The notes under the pieces: model-generated
What the model was told of the DNA's origin: nothing
The model's database searches: none
Seen by the model: the letters and a program-made list of their open reading frames with translations, nothing else
Part shown: one piece after another, positions 47,615-54,119 of the stretch
How positions within the stretch are numbered: the first letter of the stretch is position 1
Layout of the letters: each line of letters starts with the position of its first letter
Position numbers and translations under genes: made by a program
Source: Pseudoalteromonas shioyasakiensis
GTDB taxonomy: Bacteria; Pseudomonadota; Gammaproteobacteria; Enterobacterales; Alteromonadaceae
DNA length: 64,000 bases
Assembly: GCF_001550135.1 (NCBI RefSeq)
Contig: NZ_LRUE01000001.1
Location: 1-64,000 of the forward strand
Direction: 5' to 3'

Positions 47615-47638
47615 TAAAAGCCCAGACTACTGGGCTTA
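47615..47638 (-). terminator. terminator after the DUF3892-like gene
   Basis: The 8-bp stem AAGCCCAG/CTGGGCTT with an ACTA loop lies 7 nt past the stop codon; on the minus strand TTTTACTTTT follows. Confidence 0.78.
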
Positions 47639-47644
47639 ATGATG

Positions 47645-47872
47645 TTATGATGATGGTAAGTTATCTAAGTTATCCTTTACCTTTTTGTTGGGTGGAGTCC
47701 TAATGTGTTTATCCTTATTGCTCGGGTTTACTACAACTAAATCTAGCACTCCTTTTTCCGCTAGCTTTATTGCCTGATCCTTATTATAAAACCTCTTATT
47801 ACCTTCACCCTTAACAGCAATGATATTTCCTTTTTTATCTTTTTTGGCTGCTATAATTCGCTTTTTTGTCAT
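47645..47872 (-). CDS. DUF3892-like small protein, 75 aa
   Basis: Resembles the DUF3892 family: KKRIIAAKKDKKGNIIAVKGEG, then a helix with DQAIKLAEKGVLDLVVV and a short basic tail. Family members are small, of unknown function, and often found on mobile elements. Ribosome site AGAGGA lies within a TCCTCT/AGAGGA palindrome 9 nt upstream, which could influence translation. It is the first gene after Q in the late direction. Confidence 0.6.
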   Translation of the reverse strand: MTKKRIIAAKKDKKGNIIAVKGEGNKRFYNKDQAIKLAEKGVLDLVVVNPSNKDKHIRTPPNKKVKDNLDNLPSS

Positions 47873-47950
47873 TTTTTATTCCTCTAAAGAGGAAACTAGC
47901 TTAAAATATTAGTGTCAACATTATTTGTACTAGTTTCTGTATGAATAATT

Positions 47951-47974
47951 GCTACCAAACGATTGTTTGGTAGC
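47951..47974. repeat. 10-bp stem hairpin downstream of Q
   Basis: GCTACCAAAC-GATT-GTTTGGTAGC is a perfect hairpin without a T-run on either strand. It lies in the 178-bp gap right after the Q-like gene, where lambdoid phages place the late promoter and Q-utilisation site. A TATTAT (minus strand, 48024-48019) a little upstream could be the late promoter -10. Functional assignment is positional. Confidence 0.5.
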
Positions 47975-48050
47975 GCCTTAACTACTTTGAGGGCTATAAA
48001 ATCGCCCACATCAACATCATAATACAAAACAACTGCTCCGACCAGTTATT

Positions 48051-48611
48051 TTAAGCTACATCTTCCATCTTTTCATAGATGTTTTTAAATATACCTCTCT
48101 CCCATTCACTAATTAGCCTTAAAAGCTCTTTGGTTACTTCGTCATGTGCACAGCTGTAGCTTTTGTGATTGATACCGATGATCTGGCAACGGCTTCTCTT
48201 TGATATTGGCCTACGCCCTCTACCATGGCAGTGAATGCAAATATCAGGGCTTGGACTTGTTGCTTTCTCCCCAGGTGCTAAACCGCTTCCATCACATTCA
48301 TTACATACCGGCTGTACGTGCTCATATATTGCCGACATTACCAGGCCGTTCAATGTTTCTGGCTTTATCTTGTACTGTCGTATTTTGATAAACAAGGTTG
48401 CATGCATCGTTAAAGAGCGCACTACGCGTTTAAGCCTCTGCTCTTCACCTACATATCGAAAGTAAGCCCAGCTTGTTTGACATGGTGGCAGTCCAGCAAG
48501 TGCATGTGCTGCCGTTCTCCAATCGATAACGTCTTGACCGCTGCCGCCAAACGTACCAGTTAGATTAAGTGTTTTAGTTGTTAGTTTTGCTAGTAGTTTA
48601 ATCGGCTGCAT
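48051..48611 (-). CDS. Q-like late antiterminator with zinc finger
   Basis: A 186-residue protein resembling lambdoid antiterminators of the phage-82 Q type. The zinc module CNECDGSG ... CIHCHGRG lies in the second half, preceded by a DnaJ-like spacing, and a basic helix-rich N-terminus (MQPIKLLAKLTTKTLNL, LKRVVRSLTMHATLFIKI). Last gene of the leftward early operon, immediately before cargo and lysis genes, exactly the Q position. Start chosen at the ATG at 48611 with GGGGG upstream; the longer frame uses TTG. Predicted to let RNA polymerase read through the many late-region terminators. Confidence 0.68.
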   Translation of the reverse strand: MQPIKLLAKLTTKTLNLTGTFGGSGQDVIDWRTAAHALAGLPPCQTSWAYFRYVGEEQRLKRVVRSLTMHATLFIKIRQYKIKPETLNGLVMSAIYEHVQPVCNECDGSGLAPGEKATSPSPDICIHCHGRGRRPISKRSRCQIIGINHKSYSCAHDEVTKELLRLISEWERGIFKNIYEKMEDVA

Positions 48612-48616
48612 TCTAT

Positions 48617-49054
48617 TTACCCCCAAAGCGCAATCATTGCTGCGTCACGTTTGTCTTCGTTTGTTCGGCCTTGCCATCCAGTGATTTTATTAAAGTAATT
48701 TCCATCTTTTTTAGCTTGTCGCTTATGTTGCCCTTTAAGAGGTCTTACTTTAGTAACTCGGTAACCTTGGCTTTCAAGTACTTCACAAATTAGTCGAGCA
48801 GTCGCTTTACACGCTCCTACGTCTTGGCAAATTTTTTCGCGTACAGAGCGCTTGTTCTTAACTTTCTCACCGAATAGTGGCTTTATTGCTTCGGGGTTTT
48901 CTACTTTGATTGTGATTGACTCTTTTGGGCCAGCTGCAGCGATGTATTCAAATAGGTCAACAAAGCTCAGTGATTCAAGGTGTAAAATAGTTTTTCCTTG
49001 AATGACAGCAATACCACTTTTCACAAAGTCGGGATCTATTCCAATAGTTAGCAT
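48617..49054 (-). CDS. RuvC-like Holliday junction resolvase
   Basis: A 145-residue RNase H-fold nuclease. The first strand has GIDPDFVKSGIAVIQG, with the catalytic Asp in GID; a second acidic cluster lies in TIKVENPE, and the last in NEDKRDAAMIAL, together forming the usual four-acid metal site. A basic segment (RPLKGQHKRQAKKDG) may grip DNA. It would resolve recombination or replication junctions before packaging, taking the RusA/NinG role. Ribosome site GAGG precedes the ATG; it overlaps the DUF1364 gene slightly. Confidence 0.75.
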   Translation of the reverse strand: MLTIGIDPDFVKSGIAVIQGKTILHLESLSFVDLFEYIAAAGPKESITIKVENPEAIKPLFGEKVKNKRSVREKICQDVGACKATARLICEVLESQGYRVTKVRPLKGQHKRQAKKDGNYFNKITGWQGRTNEDKRDAAMIALWG

Positions 49055-49356
49055 GCGCTTGGTACCTCGATTAAACCTTGCTCTAATAGAATTGATTGCG
49101 TTCTGATCATCCCTTCATATGCATACAAACGATTGATACGCGGATCACCTGCTCGGGTTCTGTTATCAATAACATCGTGGCATGCTGAGCACGCATACGT
49201 TGCATGTATGTCATCACACTTCTGGCCCATACCTGAGCCTTTCCCTACATGCGCAAGTACCACTGTTTCACTATTGCCATTGCACACACCAGGTATGCGC
49301 ACTTGGCATTGTTGGCCTCTGGCGCTATTTCGAATTTTCTTACTAATGAGCGACAT
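49048..49356 (-). CDS. DUF1364-type HNH-like nuclease protein
   Basis: A 102-residue member of the DUF1364 family of phage recombination or nuclease accessory proteins. Diagnostic pattern: KIRNSARGQQCQVRIPGVCNGN, then VLAHVGKGSGMGQKCDDIHATYACSACHDVID, containing a Cys/His metal site. In P22- and lambda-like phages it occurs between NinB and RusA or NinG, as here. Start taken at MSLISKKIRN (49356) with GGGGA upstream; four codons longer is possible. It overlaps the NinB stop. Confidence 0.78.
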   Translation of the reverse strand: MSLISKKIRNSARGQQCQVRIPGVCNGNSETVVLAHVGKGSGMGQKCDDIHATYACSACHDVIDNRTRAGDPRINRLYAYEGMIRTQSILLEQGLIEVPSAC

Positions 49357-49792
49357 TTGTTTCCCCATATAGAGCGAGCATGTATAAATCGTCAGGCCTT
49401 GTTAGCATTAGCTCTAAGTACTCTGCGCAGTATTGCTCTAGCCAATTGAGGTATTCAGTAAACTCTTTGGTATTCAATTTTCGAGTGCGTTTTCTGACAA
49501 TGATTGGCTCTTCATTGCCTGCTTGGATAACGCGCACACCAAACTTTTTGCGCACAAATACTTCGTGAACATCTTCTGAGCTGTTTTCTTGTCCAAAATG
49601 CTCTCGCAAGTGTTCAGCTATTTCCTGATTCCATACCCACATAAGTCGGTTTTGAGCTAAAGAACGCTTTGCCTTGAATTCTTTGAACTCAATCACAACG
49701 TCTTTACCAAAGCGCAGCATATCTCTTACTGCTTGCCCTATTTGAGGCAAGTAATACTGCGCATTAGTAGCCGTTATTACTTTCTTTGCCAT
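49343..49792 (-). CDS. ninB: NinB-like recombination protein
   Basis: A 149-residue single-strand DNA-binding protein of the NinB (Orf) family, which replaces RecFOR in phage recombination. Family motif FKAKRSLAQNRLMWVWNQEIAEHL is present near residue 45, followed by the basic VRKRTRKLNTKEFTEYLNWLEQYCAE helix. Its ATG follows the stop of the preceding gene with no gap (TAAATG). Confidence 0.85.
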   Translation of the reverse strand: MAKKVITATNAQYYLPQIGQAVRDMLRFGKDVVIEFKEFKAKRSLAQNRLMWVWNQEIAEHLREHFGQENSSEDVHEVFVRKKFGVRVIQAGNEEPIIVRKRTRKLNTKEFTEYLNWLEQYCAEYLELMLTRPDDLYMLALYGETNVAH

Positions 49793-50095
49793 TTACGCAG
49801 CCTTCTCAGGTTCTTTTGCTGACTCTTGTTTGGCTACTTCCTCTTGATGTGCCAGTTTCAATACTTCTGCAGTTGCAGCTAGCATTGAGTCACGTAAATC
49901 ACGGGGCAAGTTGTATCGCTCAGTGATCACTGTTGTTGACTTAACCAGTAGTTCAATTGCTTTATTCACATTTGCCTGGCTTCCCTCTTGGATAGCTTTT
50001 GCTGCATGCCCTTTTGCAGCTGATAGGAACCCATCACTGATCAGCTCGCCGGTTGGTGATAGTTGCTGTAATGTGCTTTTCTTAACTTGTGCCAT
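49793..50095 (-). CDS. early-operon protein, 100 aa
   Basis: A helical, soluble 100-residue protein with Ala/Glu-rich C-terminus (EEVAKQESAKEPEKAA) and a central LLVKSTTVITERYNLPRDLRDS. No recognised family. It lies between the replication genes and ninB, fully spaced as part of the same operon. Confidence 0.6.
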   Translation of the reverse strand: MAQVKKSTLQQLSPTGELISDGFLSAAKGHAAKAIQEGSQANVNKAIELLVKSTTVITERYNLPRDLRDSMLAATAEVLKLAHQEEVAKQESAKEPEKAA

Positions 50096-50104
50096 GATTA
50101 ACCT

Positions 50105-50530
50105 CTATGCGGTTCTTGCTTGTTTAAATGTTTTTTCCATTTCAGCGTTGAGCGAATAACCCTGATGTGATGGAACTTTATTTGATGTGAAGTTACCCGG
50201 GTGAGCTTTTACATTACTCATTTGATTTGCAGCTTTACGATGCTGACGGCGGGACTCTTCACGTTTTATCTTTTCCTGCTTAAATGCTTCTTTCTGATCT
50301 TTGATGTACTGAGGAACACTTTGAACACCAGCAAGTTTTGCTGCTCTGGCCATTATTCTATTGCCTGCTGCAGTAGCTGCATTTAAGTCTCTTGCGCTTG
50401 GGTCATTTATTCCTTTAAGCACCGCTTCCTTGGCCTTACGCGCTTCAACGACTGCAAGCCAATACCCATCACCTAAAATCTCTTTTAGTGCACGGATGAA
50501 TTGCTTTTGGTCTTGTTCGTAAGACTTCAT
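50105..50530 (-). CDS. early-operon protein, 141 aa
   Basis: Basic 141-residue protein, helical in the first 100 residues with a Lys/Arg/Glu-rich stretch (KEAFKQEKIKREESRRQHRKA), then a disordered tail. Possibly nucleic-acid binding. No family recognised. It follows the P-like gene by 3 nt. Confidence 0.6.
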   Translation of the reverse strand: MKSYEQDQKQFIRALKEILGDGYWLAVVEARKAKEAVLKGINDPSARDLNAATAAGNRIMARAAKLAGVQSVPQYIKDQKEAFKQEKIKREESRRQHRKAANQMSNVKAHPGNFTSNKVPSHQGYSLNAEMEKTFKQARTA

Positions 50531-50533
50531 GGC

Positions 50534-51100
50534 TCACCCCACGTACTTCAAGTAAGCCGGTGGTGCTGAGTACTCAAGCTTTAGCGGTATAGGGCTCAGT
50601 TCTCCTTTGCCATATAGCTCTGCAAGGTTTGTGTATTTCTCTTTAGCCATTTTCTGCCAAGCGCTATCAGTAAGATTTGCTCTTGCTGCAGCAATACTTT
50701 GGTTAAGCCAGTAAACTAAAGGCTCAGACCATTCTTTGTCCTTGCCGTAGTTTTTAATTCGTTGGTCGTTTATCTCAGCCATGCATTGCGCAAGTGTTGG
50801 CATACCGCGGGCATGCAAGCATAAAATTTTAAATTCAATGGGGTTTGGCGCGTGACGTTCTGAAACAGATCGTGTTCTAGCTAAGTTAAGCGCAGCTCTG
50901 ATTTCCTTTACCAAAAACTTCATGCCAAAAAGTTGATTCGCATATTCAATTGCTGTCTGCTCTAAGTTTCCACGCCAATTAAAATCACTTGCTGGGTAGT
51001 AAGCTCTTAGCGCTGGCAATATCTCACCACCGATCAGGCTTGCAAGCGCTTGATCAGGACAACGTTGCGATTGATTGAGTGTCGATACTTGATTGTTCAT
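50534..51100 (-). CDS. P-like helicase loader
   Basis: A 188-residue protein of the phage replication P type, which recruits the host DnaB helicase to the phage origin. The centre matches P proteins: YANQLFGMKFLVKEIRAALNLARTRSVSERHAPNPIEFKILCLH. The start overlaps the O-like stop as ATGA, as in lambda. Together with O it defines a theta-replicating lambdoid module. Confidence 0.78.
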   Translation of the reverse strand: MNNQVSTLNQSQRCPDQALASLIGGEILPALRAYYPASDFNWRGNLEQTAIEYANQLFGMKFLVKEIRAALNLARTRSVSERHAPNPIEFKILCLHARGMPTLAQCMAEINDQRIKNYGKDKEWSEPLVYWLNQSIAAARANLTDSAWQKMAKEKYTNLAELYGKGELSPIPLKLEYSAPPAYLKYVG

Positions 51101-51999
51101 CCGATCACCTCGTCATCATGAAGTGCTGGCATGTGTGCCACCGCTGCTTGCATTGCAGCTAGTTGGTCACCAACGTTGTTAGATTTGCGTTGGCTAAAAT
51201 GACTTGGTGCTGATGGGCGGTCCTGCTCTCTCGATAACCAGCTAACAATAAATCGCGGCATACCTCGCTGTGTTTTACGACGAGTGGGATTTGCATTACT
51301 CCACGAATACATTTCTCGTAGCTGCTGTAAAACATTTACTGCCGGATACGTTTCAGACCATTCATCAATTTGGGTTTGAGTTATTTCGTAGCGTTCATCT
51401 TTTTTGTTTGTCGGTATCCATGCGACGGCTGGTTCAGAGCCTTGCTCTGAGCAAGAATTAACTTTAGTTAATTCTTTATCTTTAGAGTTGTCTTTAAGAC
51501 TTTCTTTTGTGTGTACTGTTTCAGTACTAGCATGTGTTACCGTTTCAGTACTAGTAAGTGTTACTGTTTCAGTACTGTACTGTTTTGGTTTTTTGCTAGT
51601 ACTGTTTTGGTAACACTTCTTAGGTTTATGCTCTGTCCATTCACTCGTTTTTTTATTGATTTCTATTTCGCCTTGAGTTCCGCCTGTACGGATAATCAGC
51701 TTCATTTCAATCAATTCGTTCAATACTTCGCTACAGCGCGCTCTTGGCATATTAGTAATCTCAGATAACTGAGAGCCACTAATGCGGTCACGCTTCTTCT
51801 GAAAGCCATACGTCTTACGTATGACTGCTAGAAACACCTTATATTGACGCTTTGTCATATCGTGACTAATCGCAGCATCCAGCAATGTATTTGCTAGGCG
51901 CGTAAAGCCTTTTTCTAAACTTGCCACAGTAACGACCTCGGCCTGTTTTGTTTGCTCCTGGCTACATGGGAACTTGTAAATCTCTGCTAAATTAGCCAT
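51097..51999 (-). CDS. O-like replication initiator
   Basis: A 300-residue initiator. The N-terminal about 110 residues match the phage replication O winged-helix domain (GFTRLANTLLDAAISHDMTKRQYKVFLAVIRKTYGFQKKRDRIS, then SQLSEITNMPRARCSEVLNELI). The middle is Lys/Thr/Ser-rich with the degenerate repeat TETVTLTSTETVTHASTETV, the usual site of the origin iterons in O genes. The C-terminus should bind P. Start set at MANLAEIYKFP with AGGAG at 8 nt; the longer frame lacks a ribosome site. Confidence 0.83.
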   Translation of the reverse strand: MANLAEIYKFPCSQEQTKQAEVVTVASLEKGFTRLANTLLDAAISHDMTKRQYKVFLAVIRKTYGFQKKRDRISGSQLSEITNMPRARCSEVLNELIEMKLIIRTGGTQGEIEINKKTSEWTEHKPKKCYQNSTSKKPKQYSTETVTLTSTETVTHASTETVHTKESLKDNSKDKELTKVNSCSEQGSEPAVAWIPTNKKDERYEITQTQIDEWSETYPAVNVLQQLREMYSWSNANPTRRKTQRGMPRFIVSWLSREQDRPSAPSHFSQRKSNNVGDQLAAMQAAVAHMPALHDDEVIG

Positions 52000-52060
52000 A
52001 CTTACTCCTGTTATTACTGAACCCGCTATCGTGCCGACCAAAGCTGATGCGGGTTTTGTT

Positions 52061-52291
52061 TTATCTGCGAGTTACATCAGCCTTTGCTGTAGCTCGCGCC
52101 TTAAATTCATTTGCTTTATTCAGTTTTCTTCTTCCAATAACCACGCAACCAATTAAGTCAATTACAAAAGCCATCACAGCTAACATGGCTAATAAATCAG
52201 AAATTGTTTTATGTTTACTGACGAGAGTACTTATCACCATCAACAGCACCCCAATGCTTATAGAGTGACGAACTATAAAGCTCATACTCAA
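52061..52291 (-). CDS. small membrane protein, 76 aa
   Basis: Two hydrophobic segments (about residues 10-28 and 34-56, LLAMLAVMAFVIDLIGCVVIG) followed by a basic tail (RRKLNKANEFKARATAKADVTRR). The start overlaps the stop of the zinc-finger gene (ATGA), so it is translated with it. No known family; possible superinfection or membrane-regulatory role. Confidence 0.55.
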   Translation of the reverse strand: MSMSFIVRHSISIGVLLMVISTLVSKHKTISDLLAMLAVMAFVIDLIGCVVIGRRKLNKANEFKARATAKADVTRR

Positions 52292-52497
52292 CGCCTAAAC
52301 TGCCGTCTTTGTATTTCTTGAAGTTCAGCGCATCCAATACACAAATTCGTTTTAACTGCCTTTCTACGCTCTTCAGGAATATCAGCACCGCACTCAATAC
52401 AATCTAATGACTCTTGAATATCTTCTTGTTTTAACTTCGCTAACTGTCTTTCTTGTTCTCGCTCTATTTCAATTTGAGCGTTATCAGCTGCATCCAT
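52288..52497 (-). CDS. TraR/DksA-type zinc finger protein, 69 aa
   Basis: A 69-residue TraR-like protein that may bind the secondary channel of RNA polymerase and mimic DksA with ppGpp. The first half is a charged helix (IEIEREQERQLAKLKQEDI); the second has the zinc site CIECGADIPEERRKAV ... CIGCAELQE. Start is the ATG at 52497 with GGAG upstream; the longer frame adds an unlikely hydrophobic leader. Located in the early operon where phages often carry TraR homologues. Confidence 0.78.
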   Translation of the reverse strand: MDAADNAQIEIEREQERQLAKLKQEDIQESLDCIECGADIPEERRKAVKTNLCIGCAELQEIQRRQFRR

Positions 52498-52570
52498 TAC
52501 GACTCCATTAACTACTTGAATAAATTTTAAAAAACACACATTCTGTATGTTCGCTATAGGCGGTAGCGAC

Positions 52571-52710
52571 AGGGAGAGTTAGTCTATTGGCTTGCACAGA
52601 CCGTTGCCCTAGACGTGATTAGGGACTAATAGACTCCCCTCCCTTGCCTCCGAGTTTGCAAGGCTCGGAACTCGTCGGCCAAATTTTCATTGGTCGCTGA
52701 GCGCTCGGCG
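52571..52710. other. hairpin-rich structured segment
   Basis: Nested complementary pairs fill this stretch. AGGGAG (52571-52576) pairs with CTCCCT (52639-52644); AGTCTATT (52581-52588) with AATAGACT (52628-52635); CCCTA (52607-52611) with TAGGG (52620-52624). Then come the mutually exclusive stems CCTTGC/GCAAGG and CCGAG/CTCGG around 52643-52668, GGCCAA/TTGGTC (52677-52695), and a 16-bp quasi-palindrome at 52695-52710. It is more G+C-rich than its surroundings and contains no convincing reading frame; an RNA or a replication/processing element is likely. It also has one near-KOPS octamer on the minus strand (52644-52637). Confidence 0.55.
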
Positions 52711-52734
52711 ACTTGTGATAGAGTGAGATTTCTC

Positions 52735-52836
52735 ATGAAGTTTCAAGTCTCTGTTAAGATCACTGTAGATATCTCTAAAATTATCTATGCATTAGCATCG
52801 ATGGTTTTAGCGCTATACACTGCAGGGCTCTTATAA
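52735..52836 (+). CDS. 33-aa single-span membrane peptide
   Basis: An ATG-initiated frame of 33 codons plus stop, right after the structured segment. The product has a polar N-terminus (MKFQVSVKITVDISK) and one hydrophobic helix (IIYALASMVLALYTAGLL). Size and build recall small phage membrane peptides, but no family is claimed. It is followed 6 nt later by a strong hairpin. No clear promoter; transcription may come from within the structured region. Confidence 0.45.
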   Translation: MKFQVSVKITVDISKIIYALASMVLALYTAGLL

Positions 52837-52842
52837 GAAAGT

Positions 52843-52868
52843 CCTAGCCACCCACAACGGTGGCTAGG
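52843..52868. terminator. 10-bp GC-rich hairpin
   Basis: CCTAGCCACC-CACAAC-GGTGGCTAGG is a perfect stem just past the 33-aa frame. There is no T-run on the plus strand, so it may be a processing or stability element rather than a classical terminator. Confidence 0.55.
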
Positions 52869-52938
52869 CACCCTCACCATTGCTAACCTTTCACAGTTAA
52901 CACATCACAAACTGCCAATTTTAAAGCGCCCTTTTGTC

Positions 52939-52990
52939 TGCTAGCATGCAAGTGCGAATTACAAAAACCAGCCACACAAAAGGACTAAAA
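52939..52990 (+). promoter_or_regulatory. shared promoter/leader, copy 1
   Basis: Extended -10 TGC-TAGCAT (52939-52947) followed by a 43-nt leader ending in AAAAGGACTAAAA before ATG. Nearly the same arrangement (TGC-TAGGAT, GCGAAT, ACAAA, CAAAAGGACTAAA) occurs before the gene at 53815. The -35 region is weak. Confidence 0.7.
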
Positions 52991-53308
52991 ATGAACTTCG
53001 ATATTTCTTCTTTTAATAGAATTGCTAAACCGCTTTTAAATACCCTCGCTGAGCAATTCCCATTACCACTAAAGATCCACCTTCAACGTTATGAAGCCCC
53101 AGACTTCGATGCAAAGAATGATATACCTTTGCTAAGAGCAACCCTTTATTACCTAGCAGCAAATAACTACTTGATGTTTGAAGGCGATCACGCAGATAAC
53201 GCGAATTACTACTTAACTTCAAAAGGCCTAGAACTTCTTAAAGTCGATTTTGAAAAAGAGTTCAAAAAATCTTCTTCTGTATATGACCAAGGCAAAGTTG
53301 GCTGTTAA
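52991..53308 (+). CDS. 105-aa protein with phage leader
   Basis: A soluble, helical 105-residue protein, start fixed by the AAAAGGA site 6 nt ahead. The fold looks like a small winged helix: PLLRATLYYLAANNYLMFEGDHADNANYYLTSKGLELLKVDF has a helix, a turn and a beta-hairpin-like wing. It could bind DNA or another regulator. It runs opposite to the surrounding early operon from its own promoter, suggesting expression in the lysogen. Confidence 0.65.
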   Translation: MNFDISSFNRIAKPLLNTLAEQFPLPLKIHLQRYEAPDFDAKNDIPLLRATLYYLAANNYLMFEGDHADNANYYLTSKGLELLKVDFEKEFKKSSSVYDQGKVGC

Positions 53309-53320
53309 CCCACGACTCAT

Positions 53321-53722
53321 TTACCGGCTTACGGATCCTTTTCGTAGGCCTTCCACATAATTCGTAACATCAAGAACAAACCCATCACGAGCACTGCCAT
53401 GAAAACCCAATTCATCTGCCTTTGTACTTATTAGCTCGCCAAGTCCTTTTGCTGCCTCGTCATATTTGATATAGCTATCTCTTTTTTTCCCATCTGATAA
53501 TCGAACTTCATCTTTAGCTTTAGGGAAATCACCCTCGCTATATAAAGGCGTAATTTGTTGAGCGTCAGTTAATGAGCAAATAGCTTTACCATTACAGTAA
53601 AAACCTGATTCTTCGTCCGTATCTTCTACAAGCGCCTCGATAAAAACACCCGCACAGGTGCGCCCATTAAAAGAGAACGAATAAAACTTGCCATCAACCA
53701 GATTTAAATTGTTATCGCTCAT
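53321..53722 (-). CDS. early-region protein, 133 aa
   Basis: An acidic 133-residue soluble protein: a small beta domain first (GKFYSFSFNGRTCAGVFIEALVED, with FYCNGKAICSLTD), a charged linker, then helices. GAAGGTGG before the ATG is a good ribosome site. No family is recognised. It lies in the minus-strand early transcription path, flanked by plus-strand genes with their own promoters. Confidence 0.6.
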   Translation of the reverse strand: MSDNNLNLVDGKFYSFSFNGRTCAGVFIEALVEDTDEESGFYCNGKAICSLTDAQQITPLYSEGDFPKAKDEVRLSDGKKRDSYIKYDEAAKGLGELISTKADELGFHGSARDGFVLDVTNYVEGLRKGSVSR

Positions 53723-53765
53723 GTAAAACCACCTTCATATATTGATTAAAAAGTGTCCTTTCGTT

Positions 53766-53814
53766 TGCTAGGATGAATATGCGAATAAACAAACAGCAAA
53801 CAAAAGGACTAAAC
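53766..53814 (+). promoter_or_regulatory. shared promoter/leader, copy 2
   Basis: TGC-TAGGAT (53766-53774), ATGCGAAT, ACAAA and CAAAAGGACTAAAC lead into the ATG at 53815, mirroring the copy before 52991 with a 3-nt length difference. The overlapping 16-mer GTTTG-CTAGGA-TGAAT (53763-53778) resembles the CI operators listed below at most positions, so this promoter may be repressor-controlled. Confidence 0.7.
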
Positions 53815-54006
53815 ATGCCAAATATTGATCACTTACCACCTGTGCTCTGCCCGGTGTGCAAAGCAAAATTCAATAAACCGCCTAGTTGGTTTCATGACCA
53901 ATCGGTGTACATTTGCCCCTGTGGGTATGAAGTCCCAATAGATAATGCGATCAAGGCGCACTTCGCCATGCTCGCAAAACAGATCTCGGAATTCCCTAAG
54001 TTTTGA
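53815..54006 (+). CDS. zinc-ribbon protein, 63 aa
   Basis: A 63-residue protein with a zinc ribbon: CPVC at residues 11-14 and CPCG at about 35-38, spaced by a Trp-containing segment (KPPSWFHDQSVYI), then a helix (AIKAHFAMLAKQISEF). The start is set by the AAAAGGA leader. Its 3' three-quarters is antisense to the minus-strand gene ending at 53833. Function unknown; such ribbons often mediate protein or nucleic-acid contacts. Confidence 0.7.
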   Translation: MPNIDHLPPVLCPVCKAKFNKPPSWFHDQSVYICPCGYEVPIDNAIKAHFAMLAKQISEFPKF

Positions 54007-54117
54007 TTCAGGCCATTCAGCCCATTTAAGCTCCGTTGTAAAAATGGGTTTATCAACTAGATGCAGCCAAGGTGGCGGCGTATCTTCATTAATAAAGCTC
54101 ATGAGCTCGTCACTCAT
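53833..54117 (-). CDS. early-operon protein antisense to the zinc-ribbon gene, 94 aa
   Basis: Third gene of the cro operon, starting 3 nt past the stop of the CII-like gene with AAGGTAGC upstream. The product is 94 residues, with Trp-rich acidic sequence first (DTPPPWLHLVDKPIF, LKWAEWPESKLREFRDLFCEHGEV) and a basic end. The first 37 codons lie outside the overlap and look coding; the rest is complementary to the zinc-ribbon frame. Either may be the true functional gene in the overlap; both have good start signals. Confidence 0.5.
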   Translation of the reverse strand: MSDELMSFINEDTPPPWLHLVDKPIFTTELKWAEWPESKLREFRDLFCEHGEVRLDRIIYWDFIPTGANVHRLVMKPTRRFIEFCFAHRAEHRW

Positions 54118-54119
54118 AT

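Noticed and set aside
47873..48050. Toxin or tRNA genes in the stx-equivalent position right after Q
   Set aside because: No tRNA cloverleaf and no A-B toxin gene could be found there; only a hairpin and a possible late promoter.
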